NCBI GenBank assembly: GCA_028023455.1
Contig: JAQFVV010012398.1
Span: forward strand, 4,734,682-4,798,681
DNA: 64,000 nt
Reading direction: 5' to 3'
DNA from: Epiperipatus broadwayi
Lineage: Eukaryota > Onychophora > Udeonychophora > Euonychophora > Peripatidae
Program-made: the position numbers and the translations under genes
Shown: piece after piece, positions 36,069-47,217 of the stretch
Numbering within the stretch: the first letter of the stretch is position 1
Layout of the letters: each line of letters starts with the position of its first letter
The notes under the pieces: generated by a model
What the model was told of the DNA's origin: nothing
The model's input: only the letters and a program-made list of their open reading frames with translations
The model's database searches: none

Positions 36069-37430
36069 CTGAATTTGGGGTAAATTGTTTATGTGACCAT
36101 CTTTATGATAGAAAGACTCTAAAGTTAGCTTTTTATAAATATGCCAATTTAATAACCCCTAAAGGCAGAACATTTTTGCAAAAATGTTGTCCATTTAGTA
36201 GCTTTGCTTTTCACTTTAGGTTTTAACTAAATCAAATAATAATGGATGCAAATGTGATTTATAGCCGAATCATCCTATGAATAAATTCAGCTTTTTTTAT
36301 TATTTATTCAGATAGGTGGCATCACTAGCGAAAATAAAAGTCAATACTGGTATTTCAAATTCTGCTATGAATTTCTGCATTATATTTACTTAAAATTAGT
36401 GCAGAATTGTATTTATTTTGAAATTAGTATCATTCAAGTTTTATCTTGCTTTCACACCATGTTTTATTCTCAAACCTCTTTGCATTATAATGACAAATGC
36501 TCTCTCTAATCATTAAGCTATCATCTGATTTTTTTTTTAACTTAACACAGTATTTAGAGAAAAGGCTTCGATTGTGCAAGTCTTTTATAATTATTCTGTA
36601 TGTTTCTTTAATAGATTAATATTTTTTTGTATTAGTGATAAATGGGGATTTGTACTTTTAAGTTGAAAATTTGAATTTTTTTTTCTACTCTTTTTTTTGC
36701 TCATATTTTCCTGCTAACTTTTTCAGGGCAAAAAATTAGTGTTAGATTCTAGTAGAAAATATTGTTTACATACTTCAATATTGAATGTCAAGTATAATTT
36801 ATTCACTATACTAATTTAAACCACGCATTTCTTGGCTTTATTAGTGATAATACGATTATCTGATATATACATTTATTTTTATTTTTAGAAAGAATATATT
36901 AAAATTTCTGCTTGAATTTCAAGTAACTATTAGATTATTAAAAGTTAATCATAGCATTTGATCATCGGAGGGGGTAGTTTATCCATCCCCTTTACATAGT
37001 TTCATTTGGCATTTCAAATCTAGAGTTATATTATAAAATAATGAACTTCTTTATATCAAAATTCATATGAGTTAAAAACTTTAAACAAATGGTGTAAATA
37101 AAAAAATGGTGTAAATAAACAAATGGTGTAAATAATTCAACAACAAACTCCAATATCTCAGTGACCATGGGAAAAAACTACGAGCTTCTTAGTGTTAAAT
37201 AAGCTATAAATTTGTTTGTATAAGAAAAGTATGTAAAAATAAAGACGTGTAAACAAATGAAATAAAAATGTAGTAATTAAAATACGTATTATTGTAACAA
37301 AAGTGCGGTGATGGATATTATTAATTTTAACTTGCAAATACATCTAATAATATTAAAATATCAAAAGAATAGAATGTTTTAATGTTTGACAGATCAAAAA
37401 AGGGTCACCAGAAGTAATTGATTTAACTTC
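36069..37430. other. AT-rich non-coding sequence with a 17-bp triplet repeat
   Basis: Three direct copies of AAATGGTGTAAATAAA lie at about 37087-37135. I see nothing else with structure or coding potential. Confidence 0.5.
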
Positions 37431-37500
37431 AATCTAGAAATCTTTAACTCTCGAATCAGTCACTTTACAACTGAGTTAAGCCGCATCGGGCGAACTTGAG
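37431..37500 (-). repeat. Possible degraded tRNA-like segment
   Basis: On the minus strand GCGGCTTAACTCAGTTGTAA resembles an A-box region with the start of a tRNA, followed by a possible anticodon arm. The B box and acceptor pairing are not convincing, so this is a tRNA pseudogene or SINE head at best. Confidence 0.25.
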
Positions 37501-38117
37501 TTATTAAAATACCAATAAATCATCCATTGAAAATTATTACTTCTTAATAAAAATAAACTAACAAAAACATTTTTTTAATTATATAATGACAATAGTTAAA
37601 ATATTTTAATTGATTTTCTCCTTCTTAAATTAAAAAAATAATAATAATAATTACTTTTTTATTATATATTGTTTTGAAATCTAGCATGAAATTCTTTTGA
37701 ATATTATTTACCTTGATTAAGTCTCAAATTTATTTCATACTAAATTAAGTGACGCTAGTTATTAGAGAATTGACGCTAATATGGTGAAATTAAAGTCGGA
37801 CAAAATAATATAAGCTATAAAAACTATTAATTACTCAGTCATTACAAAAAATAAATTTATTTTAAAGTGTATTAGTAATTGCTTGAAATGTCACAACTAT
37901 AAAAACTTTGATCTTTTTGGACTAAATAAAATGTTTCTATGCACTTTAGAGAGTTTCAGACAGAAAGGCATTGTTATTGAATTAATTGATTCATATCTAA
38001 TTGATTTATATATATTTTTTCTTATTTACTGAGAAGGAAATATAAAGGCGTGTACAAAAATATTTAAACACAAATTATTAAACTTTCTGTAAAGTATGTA
38101 TATAATGTAATAATCTT
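37501..38117. other. AT-rich non-coding sequence
   Basis: No feature is supported. Confidence 0.5.
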
Positions 38118-38235
38118 TTTGTAATATAATTTCACTACATCACTCTCACGCAAGGTAGGGATTGATTTTTATCTATTTTTAGCACCTTGTGGAGGGGTGT
38201 AGTCATTAACATATGATCAAAGACATGTGAAATAG
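38118..38235 (-). repeat. MITE family P2, one-ended copy
   Basis: GTAATATAATTTCACTACA, then CACTCTCACGCAAGGTAGGGA, and CTTGTGGAGGGGTGTAGTCA and AACATATGA match, in inverse orientation, the element at 39462-39626. The far terminal repeat is missing or replaced by the composite repeat that follows. Confidence 0.65.
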
Positions 38236-39358
38236 ATCTATGATCTCCAAGATATACATTTTGTGCTAAACCAGCACTCATCAATTGGTCCAGACCACAA
38301 TTACACATATCTTTATCACTGTTCAATGTATATATATTGCAAATTACTACAGTTTATTTGTAATTTAATACACTGTTCAGGCTTACACACCTACACATAT
38401 ATAATGTAATATATAGGAATTCGAACTGAGACTTTCACACGACCCTCAACTCTGCAAGCCATCTCGTATTGCTGACCCATCTGATTACAAACATGTTGAA
38501 AAGATAAATAATCACCAATAGACGTATTTTGTGCTAAACCAGCAATCATCAGTTAGTCCAGATTACTATCTCCACACATATATATAATCAGTACTCAGCT
38601 TTATATTAAGATAGCCAATCTTCATACTTTAATGGACAGGCTTCAAACTACTCCAATGCACAACTCTTCAACCATCGACTTCATTGAAAATCTGATGATG
38701 GAACATTCAAAGCCCAAGTTAGTGCCAAGGTTATCATCCTACTCATGTTGACCATTAGTCATTCTGACCCCTCATGTGTGTGATCATGTGGGTCAGCAAT
38801 ATGAGATGGCTTGGAAAGTTGAGGTCATGTGAAAGTCTGAGTTTGAATTCCTTATATATTACATTATATGTGTGCAGGTGGGTGTAAGCCTGTACAGTGT
38901 ATTATATTACATATTGAAACATAGTGCATAAAAGGTCTGCCAATCTCTTGCAAATTTACATAAATGGATTAATCTCCGGTACATGAGGAGTTAGAATGAC
39001 TAATGGTCAACATGGTTAAGATGACAACCTTGGCACGAGCATGGGCTTTGAACATTCCATCATCAGAGTTTCAATGAAATGGATGGTTGAAGAGTTGTGG
39101 TTTGGAGTAGCTTGAATCCTGTCCATTAAAATATGAAGATTGGTTATCTTAATATAAAGCTGTGCACTGATTGTGTATATGTGTGGAGATAGTAATCTGG
39201 ACCAACTGATGATTGCTGGTTTAACATGAAATATGTATATTAGTGATTATTTATCTTTTCAACATGTGAGTGATCAGGTGGGTCAGCAATATGAGATGGC
39301 TTGGAGAGTTGAGAGTTATGTGAAAATCTGAGTTCGAATCTCATATATTACAAAATAC
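38190..39358. repeat. Composite inverted and tandem array of a tRNA-derived repeat
   Basis: The unit contains TCTGGACCAACTGATGATTG, CTGGTTTAACA, TTTTCAACATGTG, GTGGGTCAGCAATATGAGAT and GGCTTGGAGAGTTGAG, then the B-box-like GAGTTCGAATCTC. The left part (38405-38776) is in minus orientation and the right part (38988-39352) is its inverted copy over about 360 bp. A third tRNA-like head in plus orientation lies between them (38777-38862). A further minus-orientation partial unit at 38225-38335 is in tandem with the left part. The A-box-like GATGGCTTGGAGAG and the B box point to a SINE origin. Confidence 0.7.
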
Positions 39359-39461
39359 AGTTTATTTGATAATTGTCAAATGTGGTATCCTCATAACTTT
39401 GACACAATCATTTAATGAAAGTATATTAATACTTTTTAGTAGACATTCATTAGATTAGAGA

Positions 39462-39626
39462 TTATTCAATAATGAATAATATTTTTGTAGTATAATTTCA
39501 TTAGACCACTTTGGTCATATGTTTATGATTACATCTCTCCACAAGAGTTTAAATGGGGATAGAAACCAGTCCCTATATTGGGTGAGACTGGTGTAGTGAA
39601 ATTATATTACTGAAATATTATTCATT
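39462..39626. repeat. MITE family P2, complete copy, about 165 bp
   Basis: Terminal inverted repeats of about 40 bp: the left reads AATGAATAATATTTTTGTAG then TATAATTTCATTAGACCAC, and the right is its inverted counterpart ending GAAATATTATTCATTAATG. The interior has no coding frame. It pairs with the partial copy at 38118-38235. Confidence 0.75.
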
Positions 39627-40190
39627 AATGGATGTATATAATATTTTATATGTTCCAAAAAATATATATTATTTATAAAATTTTTTAGTAAATTTAGAAA
39701 TTATTTATTTCTTGAAATATAATGCAGATATTATAATTTTTATTATGTCTTTAAACATACAAGTTAGAGATGCAGGAAATTGTAAATGATTTCAAAAATG
39801 CATTCTAACATAAACCAAGTCTCATGAGTTATCCAAAATGATTATTGTCATATTTATAGTTTTTATATATGTAGTGATAATTATATTGATTCAATTTATA
39901 ATATTTGATGTGTTTTTACATCATCATAAATGTTCATTTTTTAGGCTAGAAATTATTATATCCTTTAATCCAGATATATGCATTTTAATGTTGTATTAAT
40001 GATTTAATACATCTATTACTATTTATTAGTGCATAAGTACTTTTTAATATGCATCTCAACCCTATTTCTATGCAAGTTATTCTAATGTTTTGTGTGTATA
40101 AACAAATATTGTATTACATTTTAAATCATTTATTTACTTCAGTACTATTACAATAACATGATTCTTCACAACATTTGAGTTTATTTAAAT

Positions 40191-40400
40191 TTAAAATAAC
40201 CCCAAGATAAAGGCTGTGGAGAACTTTTCATAAGTTAATATGCAAGATTTTGTGTCACTCACATACTTTTGCCATTTGCCTATTGTCACTTCTCCATACT
40301 TATTAATCATACAACTAATCAGCAGCTTTATGACATAAAATACAGATCTTCCAGAATGCATTGCAAACAAAAGGGATATCCTTTCAGGTGTATTCTTCAT
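40191..40400 (-). pseudogene. Possible isolated coding exon, unidentified
   Basis: The minus-strand frame ERISLLFAMHSGRSVFY..INKYGEVTIGKWQ has a protein-like amino-acid mix, unlike the Ile/Lys/Asn-rich frames elsewhere. It is preceded by AAACAAAAG and followed by CAAAAGTATGTGAGT, which could be splice acceptor and donor. I do not recognise the family. It lies about 270 bp downstream, in the same direction, of the coding relic at 40672-41232, and the two may belong together. Confidence 0.25.
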
Positions 40401-40671
40401 CTTTTGTTTAATAATGATAATATTGACATATTGTGAGAAATGTTAACACTAAATAATATCTTTTGTTATAGTTTGTCATAAACAAACAATAACTCAATAG
40501 CTTTCTGACTATTCATTCTGATTGGACATTGTTTATTTAACCTAAGGGAATTATATGAATTCATTTAAGCTTAGGTGAAATTACTGTATTTTTCCCTAAA
40601 AAAAAAGCACATAAAAGAAAAATAATAATAACAGCATAAAAATTATTTAGATAACTCACAATCCAGCAAGT

Positions 40672-41232
40672 ATGAGAGAATCTGAAGTTTTTCATTGCAT
40701 TTTTTTGGTAGAAATCCCAGTGCCTTCTTTATTTTCAGAATTGGTCAGCACTTCTTTGTCATCATCTGGTACATCTTCTTTTTGGTCTGTCTCTAATTGT
40801 TGATCTTCATTATCTGTCTGGATAGATTTTTTGCTTGATATTTCTGATCAGTGATATTTGACAAATCTTTGGGTTAGGCTTTCTGCTATCTTTACTACTA
40901 ATAAGCACTAATCTCTTCTCATAATCACAATAACTGGTATGCACTACTTTGAAGTAGTTATTATTGGCTGCTTCATGTTCTTTATTATATGTGCTAGGTC
41001 TGAAATTATATAATTTGATTTTTATTATGCAATTCACCAACATTTTAGCCAGTATTCTACAGATAAATTGATGACATATATTAATAGCATATACTCCAAT
41101 TAAATTGACTAGACACTTATAGTTTATATATATATAATTAGATTCCAACCAGTCATCACCTAAACATTCACAGCAAATATAGTAATCAATATTTCTCACT
41201 GCTGTCAAGGCAACTTTCTCACCTTTTTTAAT
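40672..41232 (-). pseudogene. Unidentified coding relic, frames broken
   Basis: On the minus strand a frame from about 41230 reads KVALTAVRNIDYYICCECLG and further on AANNNYFKVVHTSYCDYEKR and SRKPNPKICQISLIRNIKQK. After a frame change near 40845 it continues SIQTDNEDQQLETDQKEDVP, an acidic low-complexity stretch. After another near 40745 it reads KKALGFLPKKCNEKLQILSY before TGTGAGTTA, a good donor-like sequence. Three good stretches in consecutive frames of one strand suggest one decayed gene or retrocopy. I do not recognise the family. The segment around 41110-41010 with the tract IYINYK may be inserted or intronic. Confidence 0.35.
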
Positions 41233-41236
41233 GTAT

Positions 41237-41315
41237 ATATATATATATATGTTACTAGATATTTCTGCTATAAGTTAAAATGTATACCCCTTACATATAT
41301 ATATATATATATTAT
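41237..41315. repeat. Paired (TA)n microsatellites
   Basis: Two TA runs of about 16 bp, near 41236-41251 and 41296-41312, are separated by about 45 bp. Confidence 0.8.
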
Positions 41316-41332
41316 GTACAGTGATACAATTA

Positions 41333-42630
41333 TGTGTGTCATGACATACAACCACATAGTAGTGTGTACATATGTATATATAAAGTTGAAAAGAAAAGTA
41401 GAAATAAACACAGACAAAACTTTTTTTTAGATATAGAATAACAGTTACTGATTAAATAATATTGAAATTTTTTTTATTATAAATTAAACATTTAAAAAGG
41501 TCTAATTAATATTTTATTAATTCTGATTACAATAGATATACTGGAAATTATAAAATTCCACTATCTATTTAGATTAAATAAATTTTTTTAAACTAAAATT
41601 TGTATACCATATTGTAATAAAAATCCTACAAAGTTATTTTGAAAGTAAGGTAAATTGAAAAGAATCATTAACTTTTTTCAATGAAGATAAAGAACATATA
41701 TTTTTAATTACTTTGTTTTTAAATTCCAGCCTGATTATAAAAAGTTTGGAAAAAAGATTAAGCAAATTTTTATAGTTTGTTTTAGTTTTACAGATTATGA
41801 CAACATGAATACTATGAAGTTATAACTGAAGGCAAGAGACAAAGTATCCGGTCACTGCTAGTTCACAACAATATAGTTTTGATTCACATGGAAGCAAGAC
41901 CCAGCTTTTCTTTGATTCATTAGCTCATATATATTGTATACTGGACAGTATGCCTGAAATCTATTAAATTCTAGACTAAATGGAACTGATGGTATATATG
42001 CCAACAGTTATTAGATTATACCTTTCTTAAAGATGACAAGCCAGTTTTAAAAGGGATCAACTTACTTAGAGAGTCCATCAGTTTGCTGAAGAATTAGTTA
42101 TACATACACATTTTAAGCCAATAAACATCACATGATCACCATTACTGTTTTATCTATATGGAGAGATATATAAAGATACTGCATCATATATATAAAGACT
42201 GCTGTGAATAGCATTACATATATTGAGAACGATATTATTTAAATAATTTCTTTAGTGAAAAGGTCAATTGTAATTTTTAAATTACAATTTTTTCTAAAAT
42301 AAATAACATTATTCATCAAAAAGTAAGATGCATTTCGAGTATATTTTATTAACAAAAAAAAAACTCCAAAAATCTTTATAGATTAAGCAACAAAAAAATC
42401 TTGCTGAGTATTTTAAAGACATTTATAATTAATCAACAGTAACCTATTTAAAAAAAAAGCTTTTATAAAGCACTGTCAAAGAATTAATTTTTTTTTTAAA
42501 GTAAAAAGATTTTTTTAACCATTAGGTAATGAATGAATTAATAACTTTGATTCATTCTATTTATATATATACACAAATCATATGTGCGCATTTATGCATT
42601 ATTAAAAACAAATTATTTTTTTATATAAGT
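41333..42630. other. AT-rich non-coding sequence
   Basis: No gene or recognisable repeat is visible in this stretch. Confidence 0.5.
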
Positions 42631-42860
42631 CTATGACAATTCGAAGATGTTAATTTAAATTATTATACAGCACCTCTAAGTGCTTATATATATATATATA
42701 TGTGTGTGAATTATATATATATATTTGACATCAAATAATTATTAATTATGTATTATAAAAATTGAATTTCATTTATAGGTTTATGACAATTGAAATATAT
42801 TTGTAAACTATTGTACAGCACATCTTTGTGCTTATATATATGTGTGTTTTATATAAACCT
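42631..42860 (+). repeat. Diverged tandem duplication, about 150-bp period
   Basis: TATGACAATTCGAAG and TATTATACAGCACCTCTAAG followed by TGCTTATATATATA (42631-42705) recur as TATGACAATTGAAA and TATTGTACAGCACATCTTTG with TGCTTATATATATG (42782-42850). Both units end in TA/TG microsatellite sequence. Confidence 0.7.
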
Positions 42861-43075
42861 ATTGAAAAATGTTTTAAGTTAATATGTAATAATGGATTTC
42901 TTTTTGTATTAATCAAAATCAGAAGGCTTTATTTATATGTCTAGCTATATTCTGTGGAACTTAATTTCATTTTTATTGTTGTTAATAAATTAATATTTCA
43001 TTGTTAAAGTTATTCCAGTCAATTTACTAAATCATAGAATAGATTTAAAATATTATATCTTTGTATTATATCTTA

Positions 43076-43331
43076 CATGATCACCATTTCTTATGCTTGC
43101 TTAAAACTGTTATTAAAACAGGCAAAACTCTCTATATATATTGCCATTCAGTGCAAGCCTGAGTAATCAATGGATGCCAGAAGGCTTTTGCATAAAATTC
43201 CCATCTATTGCCTACTCATCCAGTATCCCCAGACTAGTTTCTGGCTTGTGGCCTTTGTCAGTGAGGAGCCTTGGATCTGAGAGCACTGCACCTAGATCTT
43301 AGGATCTAATGCAACCCTTCAGTAGCCACAT
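43076..43331 (+). repeat. Fold-back repeat FB1, copy 3 (single arm with outer end)
   Basis: Starts at the outer motif CATGATCACCATTTCTTATG, then GCAAAACTCTCTATA, CATTCAGTGCAAGCC, TAATCAATGGATGCCAGAAG and the arm through GAGAGCACTGCACC to GCAACCCTTCAGTAGCCAC. The inverted arm is not present, so this is a half element. Confidence 0.8.
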
Positions 43332-43506
43332 TTTATCTCTACTTAACTACAAAACTACTAGTCTTAAATTGAAAACACCATAATATTTTCAATCCAAGCT
43401 CATTAACTTATATAGTCATATAAGTCTGACCTCAGTTCAGTACCCATACATTTTGGTATCTTTACCATAGTCACCACTATCCTATTAGACAGGATTGGTT
43501 TTAAGC

Positions 43507-43736
43507 CAATCACCATTTCTTATGCTTGCTCAAAACTGTTATTAATACAGGCAAAACTCTCTATATCTATTGCTACTCAGTGCAAGCCAGAGTAATCAAT
43601 GAATGCCAGAAGGCTTGTGCATAAAATTCCCATCTAGTGCCTACTCATTCATTATCCCCAGACCAGTTTCTGACTTGTTGCCTTCATCAGTGATTACTCT
43701 GGCTTGCACTGAGTAGCAATACATATAGAAAGTTTT
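43507..43736 (+). repeat. Fold-back repeat FB1, copy 4
   Basis: Starts CCAATCACCATTTCTTATGC, carries the full outer arm, and ends with a short inverted arm, TGATTACTCTGGCTTGCACT..AGAAAGTTTTG (43690-43736). It lies about 430 bp from copy 3 in the same orientation, and the first 100 bp of the two are closely similar. Confidence 0.8.
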
Positions 43737-46008
43737 GTATTACATCTCTTGTTAACAGTAACAATTATAGAGTTTTTGTTCATGCATATGGTCTGTTATA
43801 TAAAAGGGATTTATGTTAGTGTTATGAACATCCAGATAATGATGATCCTGGTTGGTGCAAAGGTAATATCCTTTAATGTTCAGGTACTAGATTTCATTTT
43901 AATTATTTATTTAAAAATGAAGTTTATAGTTGGCCAGTACATTAATGGTACTAATTGGCCAGGGCATTGATAATGATCAGCATGTTTTGATATCCCAGAA
44001 TTAGTGCTTTAATTGTTATATTATTATGGATTAGCACTTAAATAAGCTGCACCAAGCTGGTACAGGGTAAATAATTTGCCTGGTCTATAGTGGACATTTC
44101 AAATCCAATCACAAAATTGACTGTTGATTTATTTATTGTTGGTCATCCATGATGATGATAGATATTGCTTTTGTGTTATGCTGGTAAACTTATAATATAC
44201 TTTGTTAGTAGTGTGTTGATCTCTCATGCTCTTCATATTCATTGTTTATTTCTATTTAATATTTAAATTTTGTAGTAACTGGGGTTGATGATGATGTATT
44301 TCCATCACCCCAGTTTTGCCCCTATTTCTCCACATCATACCATGACAGTACATAATAATATATATGTAAATATTCTTTTAATGAAAAGTGTTTTTACATT
44401 TTTACTTTGATTGGAAATTTAAAAAAAAAGCTTACAAAAACTATATTGTAAATGAACTTCACTTAATACATATAATTTTATTTTAAATCAATTTCACATG
44501 CTATATATATATATTTGTGCAATAACTTAATATATATATACTCTTTATGTATTTATCTAATAAACTAAGTCATCTATTAAAAAAATTAATGTGCTCTATC
44601 ACTTTCATAGACATTTTAAACAAATGTACAAAATTTCAACAAGTTATATTGAACTTGAATATATTAAATGTCAATTCTAAAAATTAAAAAAAAACAACAT
44701 TAAACTGTCCTCTAGCAAGTTAACAAATAAACAAACAAACAGATTTTTCAACTTCAATAAAAGCATTTAATAAAAAAACAATGAAGCATCTCTGATTACA
44801 TTTACATTTGGCATAGCTAATGCTTTTGCATTGATATAGCAAATAAGTCCTAAAAGTTTATCAACAGTTTTTTGGTTGATTGGTTAAAAACATGAAATTA
44901 CACATAATGTAGAAAGATACTGCATTTAACTATTTGCTAAAATAAGAAAAAATAATGAATTCAGTGCTCACAATTTATAACACTTCTCTGTTCAGTAATG
45001 AGAAAGTTATTGATTTATAGTTCTTGCATAAATATTCATCTGACTAATCCTGGTTATCCTTTGCATTATCATTTAACTTGAAGGAGCTGGACAGTTACTA
45101 AAAATATCTCAAGCTCTTTATATATTTAGATTCATGACATGAACTTGGTTGGAAAATGCAGTGACTATTATTACACTATGAGATCCTTCATCTCAGCAAT
45201 ATATTGGCTTTCTTTTTTTTCATCATACACTTCAGCTAAAAGTAGTAGATAACTATTTTCTAATCATTACCAAATAGCCAGATAATATTGTAATTTTATG
45301 ATTTGAAGAGAATATAAAACTTTCAACTAAAAGATTGCTCTTAATGGAAATCATCTTTCTAAAGAAGAAAGTTTAATTAAGCAAATGACTTTTGTAAGAA
45401 AGAATAGTTTACAAAGCATATGGTTTACTGTCAAATCTATGTTTGCAATAGTAATTCTTAAAATTTGTAGATATATCCACAGTTTGGTCAGTGGTGGATG
45501 TGTCCACTTTATTACTATATGCTTCAACATTAAATTTCCTCAGTAAAAACAAAGGTTTTTATTGGTATTGCATCAGTATTGATAAAATATTAAACTTTTT
45601 TTGGACATTTAGAAATAAAGGGAATAGATCTCTGAACTTTAAAGCTAATTGAAACTTAGTGCAGTAGAAGATTAGCGGACATTAAAGTTAAATATCCATA
45701 GATCATAATTTAAGTTTTATTACTTTTAGTGCTTGTAATTTTTTATGAGTTTCAAGCAATAAACAATTTGATTAATATTTTGAAACTTAATGATGCCATT
45801 GGATTTGTGCACAGCACATGAAATTATTATAAAAGCAATGTATTTTATGGATTGTGTTATGATTAAAAATTCAATATTACAGAACTTATAGGTGTAAATT
45901 ATGAACAGATCAAAAATTACCACACTTCAAAAATAGAATTATAATATATTTAAAATAAATACTATCCTAAATATATCAAATATAAAATTCTTTAGAAATT
46001 CATATATA
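43737..46008. other. AT-rich non-coding sequence
   Basis: No gene is supported. The frame at 43749-43970 is hydrophobic and matches nothing that I recognise. A short GATGATGAT-rich stretch lies near 44140-44300. Confidence 0.5.
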
Positions 46009-46207
46009 TATATTATAATAACTTTTTTCATATATACTTCAATGCAAACAAATTTTCTTAAAAAACTTCTTTATTTTCCTTACAGTTTCAACTGTCCAGT
46101 AGTCTTCATCAGAGCTACAATATTTTAACTGTAAGGAAAATAAGTTTTTTTAAGAAAATTTGTTTGTATTGCAGTGTATATGAACGAAGTTATTATACTA
46201 TATATAT
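46009..46207. repeat. Palindromic MITE, about 200 bp, with long near-identical inverted repeats
   Basis: The terminal inverted repeats are about 88 bp each, among the best-matched in the window. ATACAAACAAATTTTCTTAA and TTATTTTCCTTACAGTT occur at the left (with one or two changes) and inverted at the right. The unpaired centre is only about 20-30 bp and contains CTTCATCAGAGCTAC. The insertion is in TA-rich sequence, so a TA target duplication would be invisible. No coding sequence is present. Confidence 0.85.
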
Positions 46208-46689
46208 ATGAATAAAAGAAAGTAAAAGAGAAGAATAAGAGTATATCTTTAGAAATTAGTGTCGCTATTGATGAATTACAAATAGTTAGAATTATTGATC
46301 TCTTTTAAAATGTGTGTTATGAATATAAATTTTTTATTCAGCTCACTATAAAAAATTTTTTTGACTGAATACAATTTGATATTACAACTTATTAAAAAGT
46401 AACTTCATAGTCTTTTCTGTTCAACAAAATATTAGAATAAGAAACTTCATAAGCAGGATAAGAAATAGCAACTGGGTGTGATTGACTCTACTTGAGCTAC
46501 AGATTAAAGCTTACTGCAACACAAAATTATAGGGCAAAACATCAAAACTCCATAAATTATAATTTCAGTGGTTGCTTAAGAAAAGAAAACCTAACAATCA
46601 TCATGGCTCTCTTTTAAGTGATAGTGATTATATTTTGAATAGATAGAGGTAGTACTTTAATGAGCATTTGAATCATGATATGTATATTA
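46208..46689. other. AT-rich non-coding sequence
   Basis: No feature is supported between the MITE and the LINE fragment. Confidence 0.45.
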
Positions 46690-47000
46690 AGAGATGATTG
46701 TGTTTAATTATACATCCTCTCTCTTAAATTTTTATTTGGACAAAAATATCCCACTTATTAAGATTAAAACAGCTCTTTGTAATCTGAAAAATAGAAAACT
46801 TTGGAAAAATTATCATGTAAAGAAATGGTGATATAAGTAACTTCCACTCATAGATAAATATTTACCAAAGGAAGCACTAAAGAATGATTTTTGTTGCCAG
46901 ACAAATATGAGTAAAGATGTGATTAATACATTATTTTTATTTATTTGGTCAAGACAATTGACTAAGTTCATCAAAAAATTTGATGCATGTTTAAAATAGT
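46690..47000 (+). pseudogene. Fragment of the CR1/jockey-type LINE found at 56.2-58.0 kb
   Basis: IKTALCNLKNRK (about 46760-46795) corresponds to IKTVLYNLKND at 56.54 kb. After an internal deletion, NDFCCQTNMSKD then IWSRQLTKF (46890-46970) corresponds to FCCQTNARKV and IDLVKAFD at 56.82-56.92 kb. DNA identity is also evident (GATTTTTGTTGCCA.ACAAAT). It is a short internally deleted copy of the same family, with the catalytic Asp motif lost. Confidence 0.6.
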
Positions 47001-47069
47001 TGCTTGCCTATGAATTTTATTCATAATATACAATTGCTACATAATATTATAAAAACAAAATTATGGTGA

Positions 47070-47217
47070 TAAGTAGGCACTAGAGAGGAATTTTATGCAC
47101 AAGCCTTCTAGCATCCATTGATTACTCTGGCTTGCACTGAGTGGCACTACTGTAGGAAAGTTTTGCCTGCTTTAATAACAGTTATGAGCAAGCATAAGAA
47201 ATGGTGATCATGTGTTG
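47070..47217 (-). repeat. Fold-back repeat FB1, copy 5 (half element, inverted)
   Basis: Contains the arm sequence in inverse orientation (GTAGGCACTAG, CATCCATTGATTACTCTGG, CTTGCACTGAGTGGCACTAC) and ends at the outer motif GCATAAGAAATGGTGATCATG. The other arm is missing. Confidence 0.8.

Noticed and set aside
37431-37500. tRNA gene on the minus strand
   Set aside because: The A-box half is plausible, but the T arm and acceptor stem do not pair, so I list it only as a low-confidence tRNA-like fragment.
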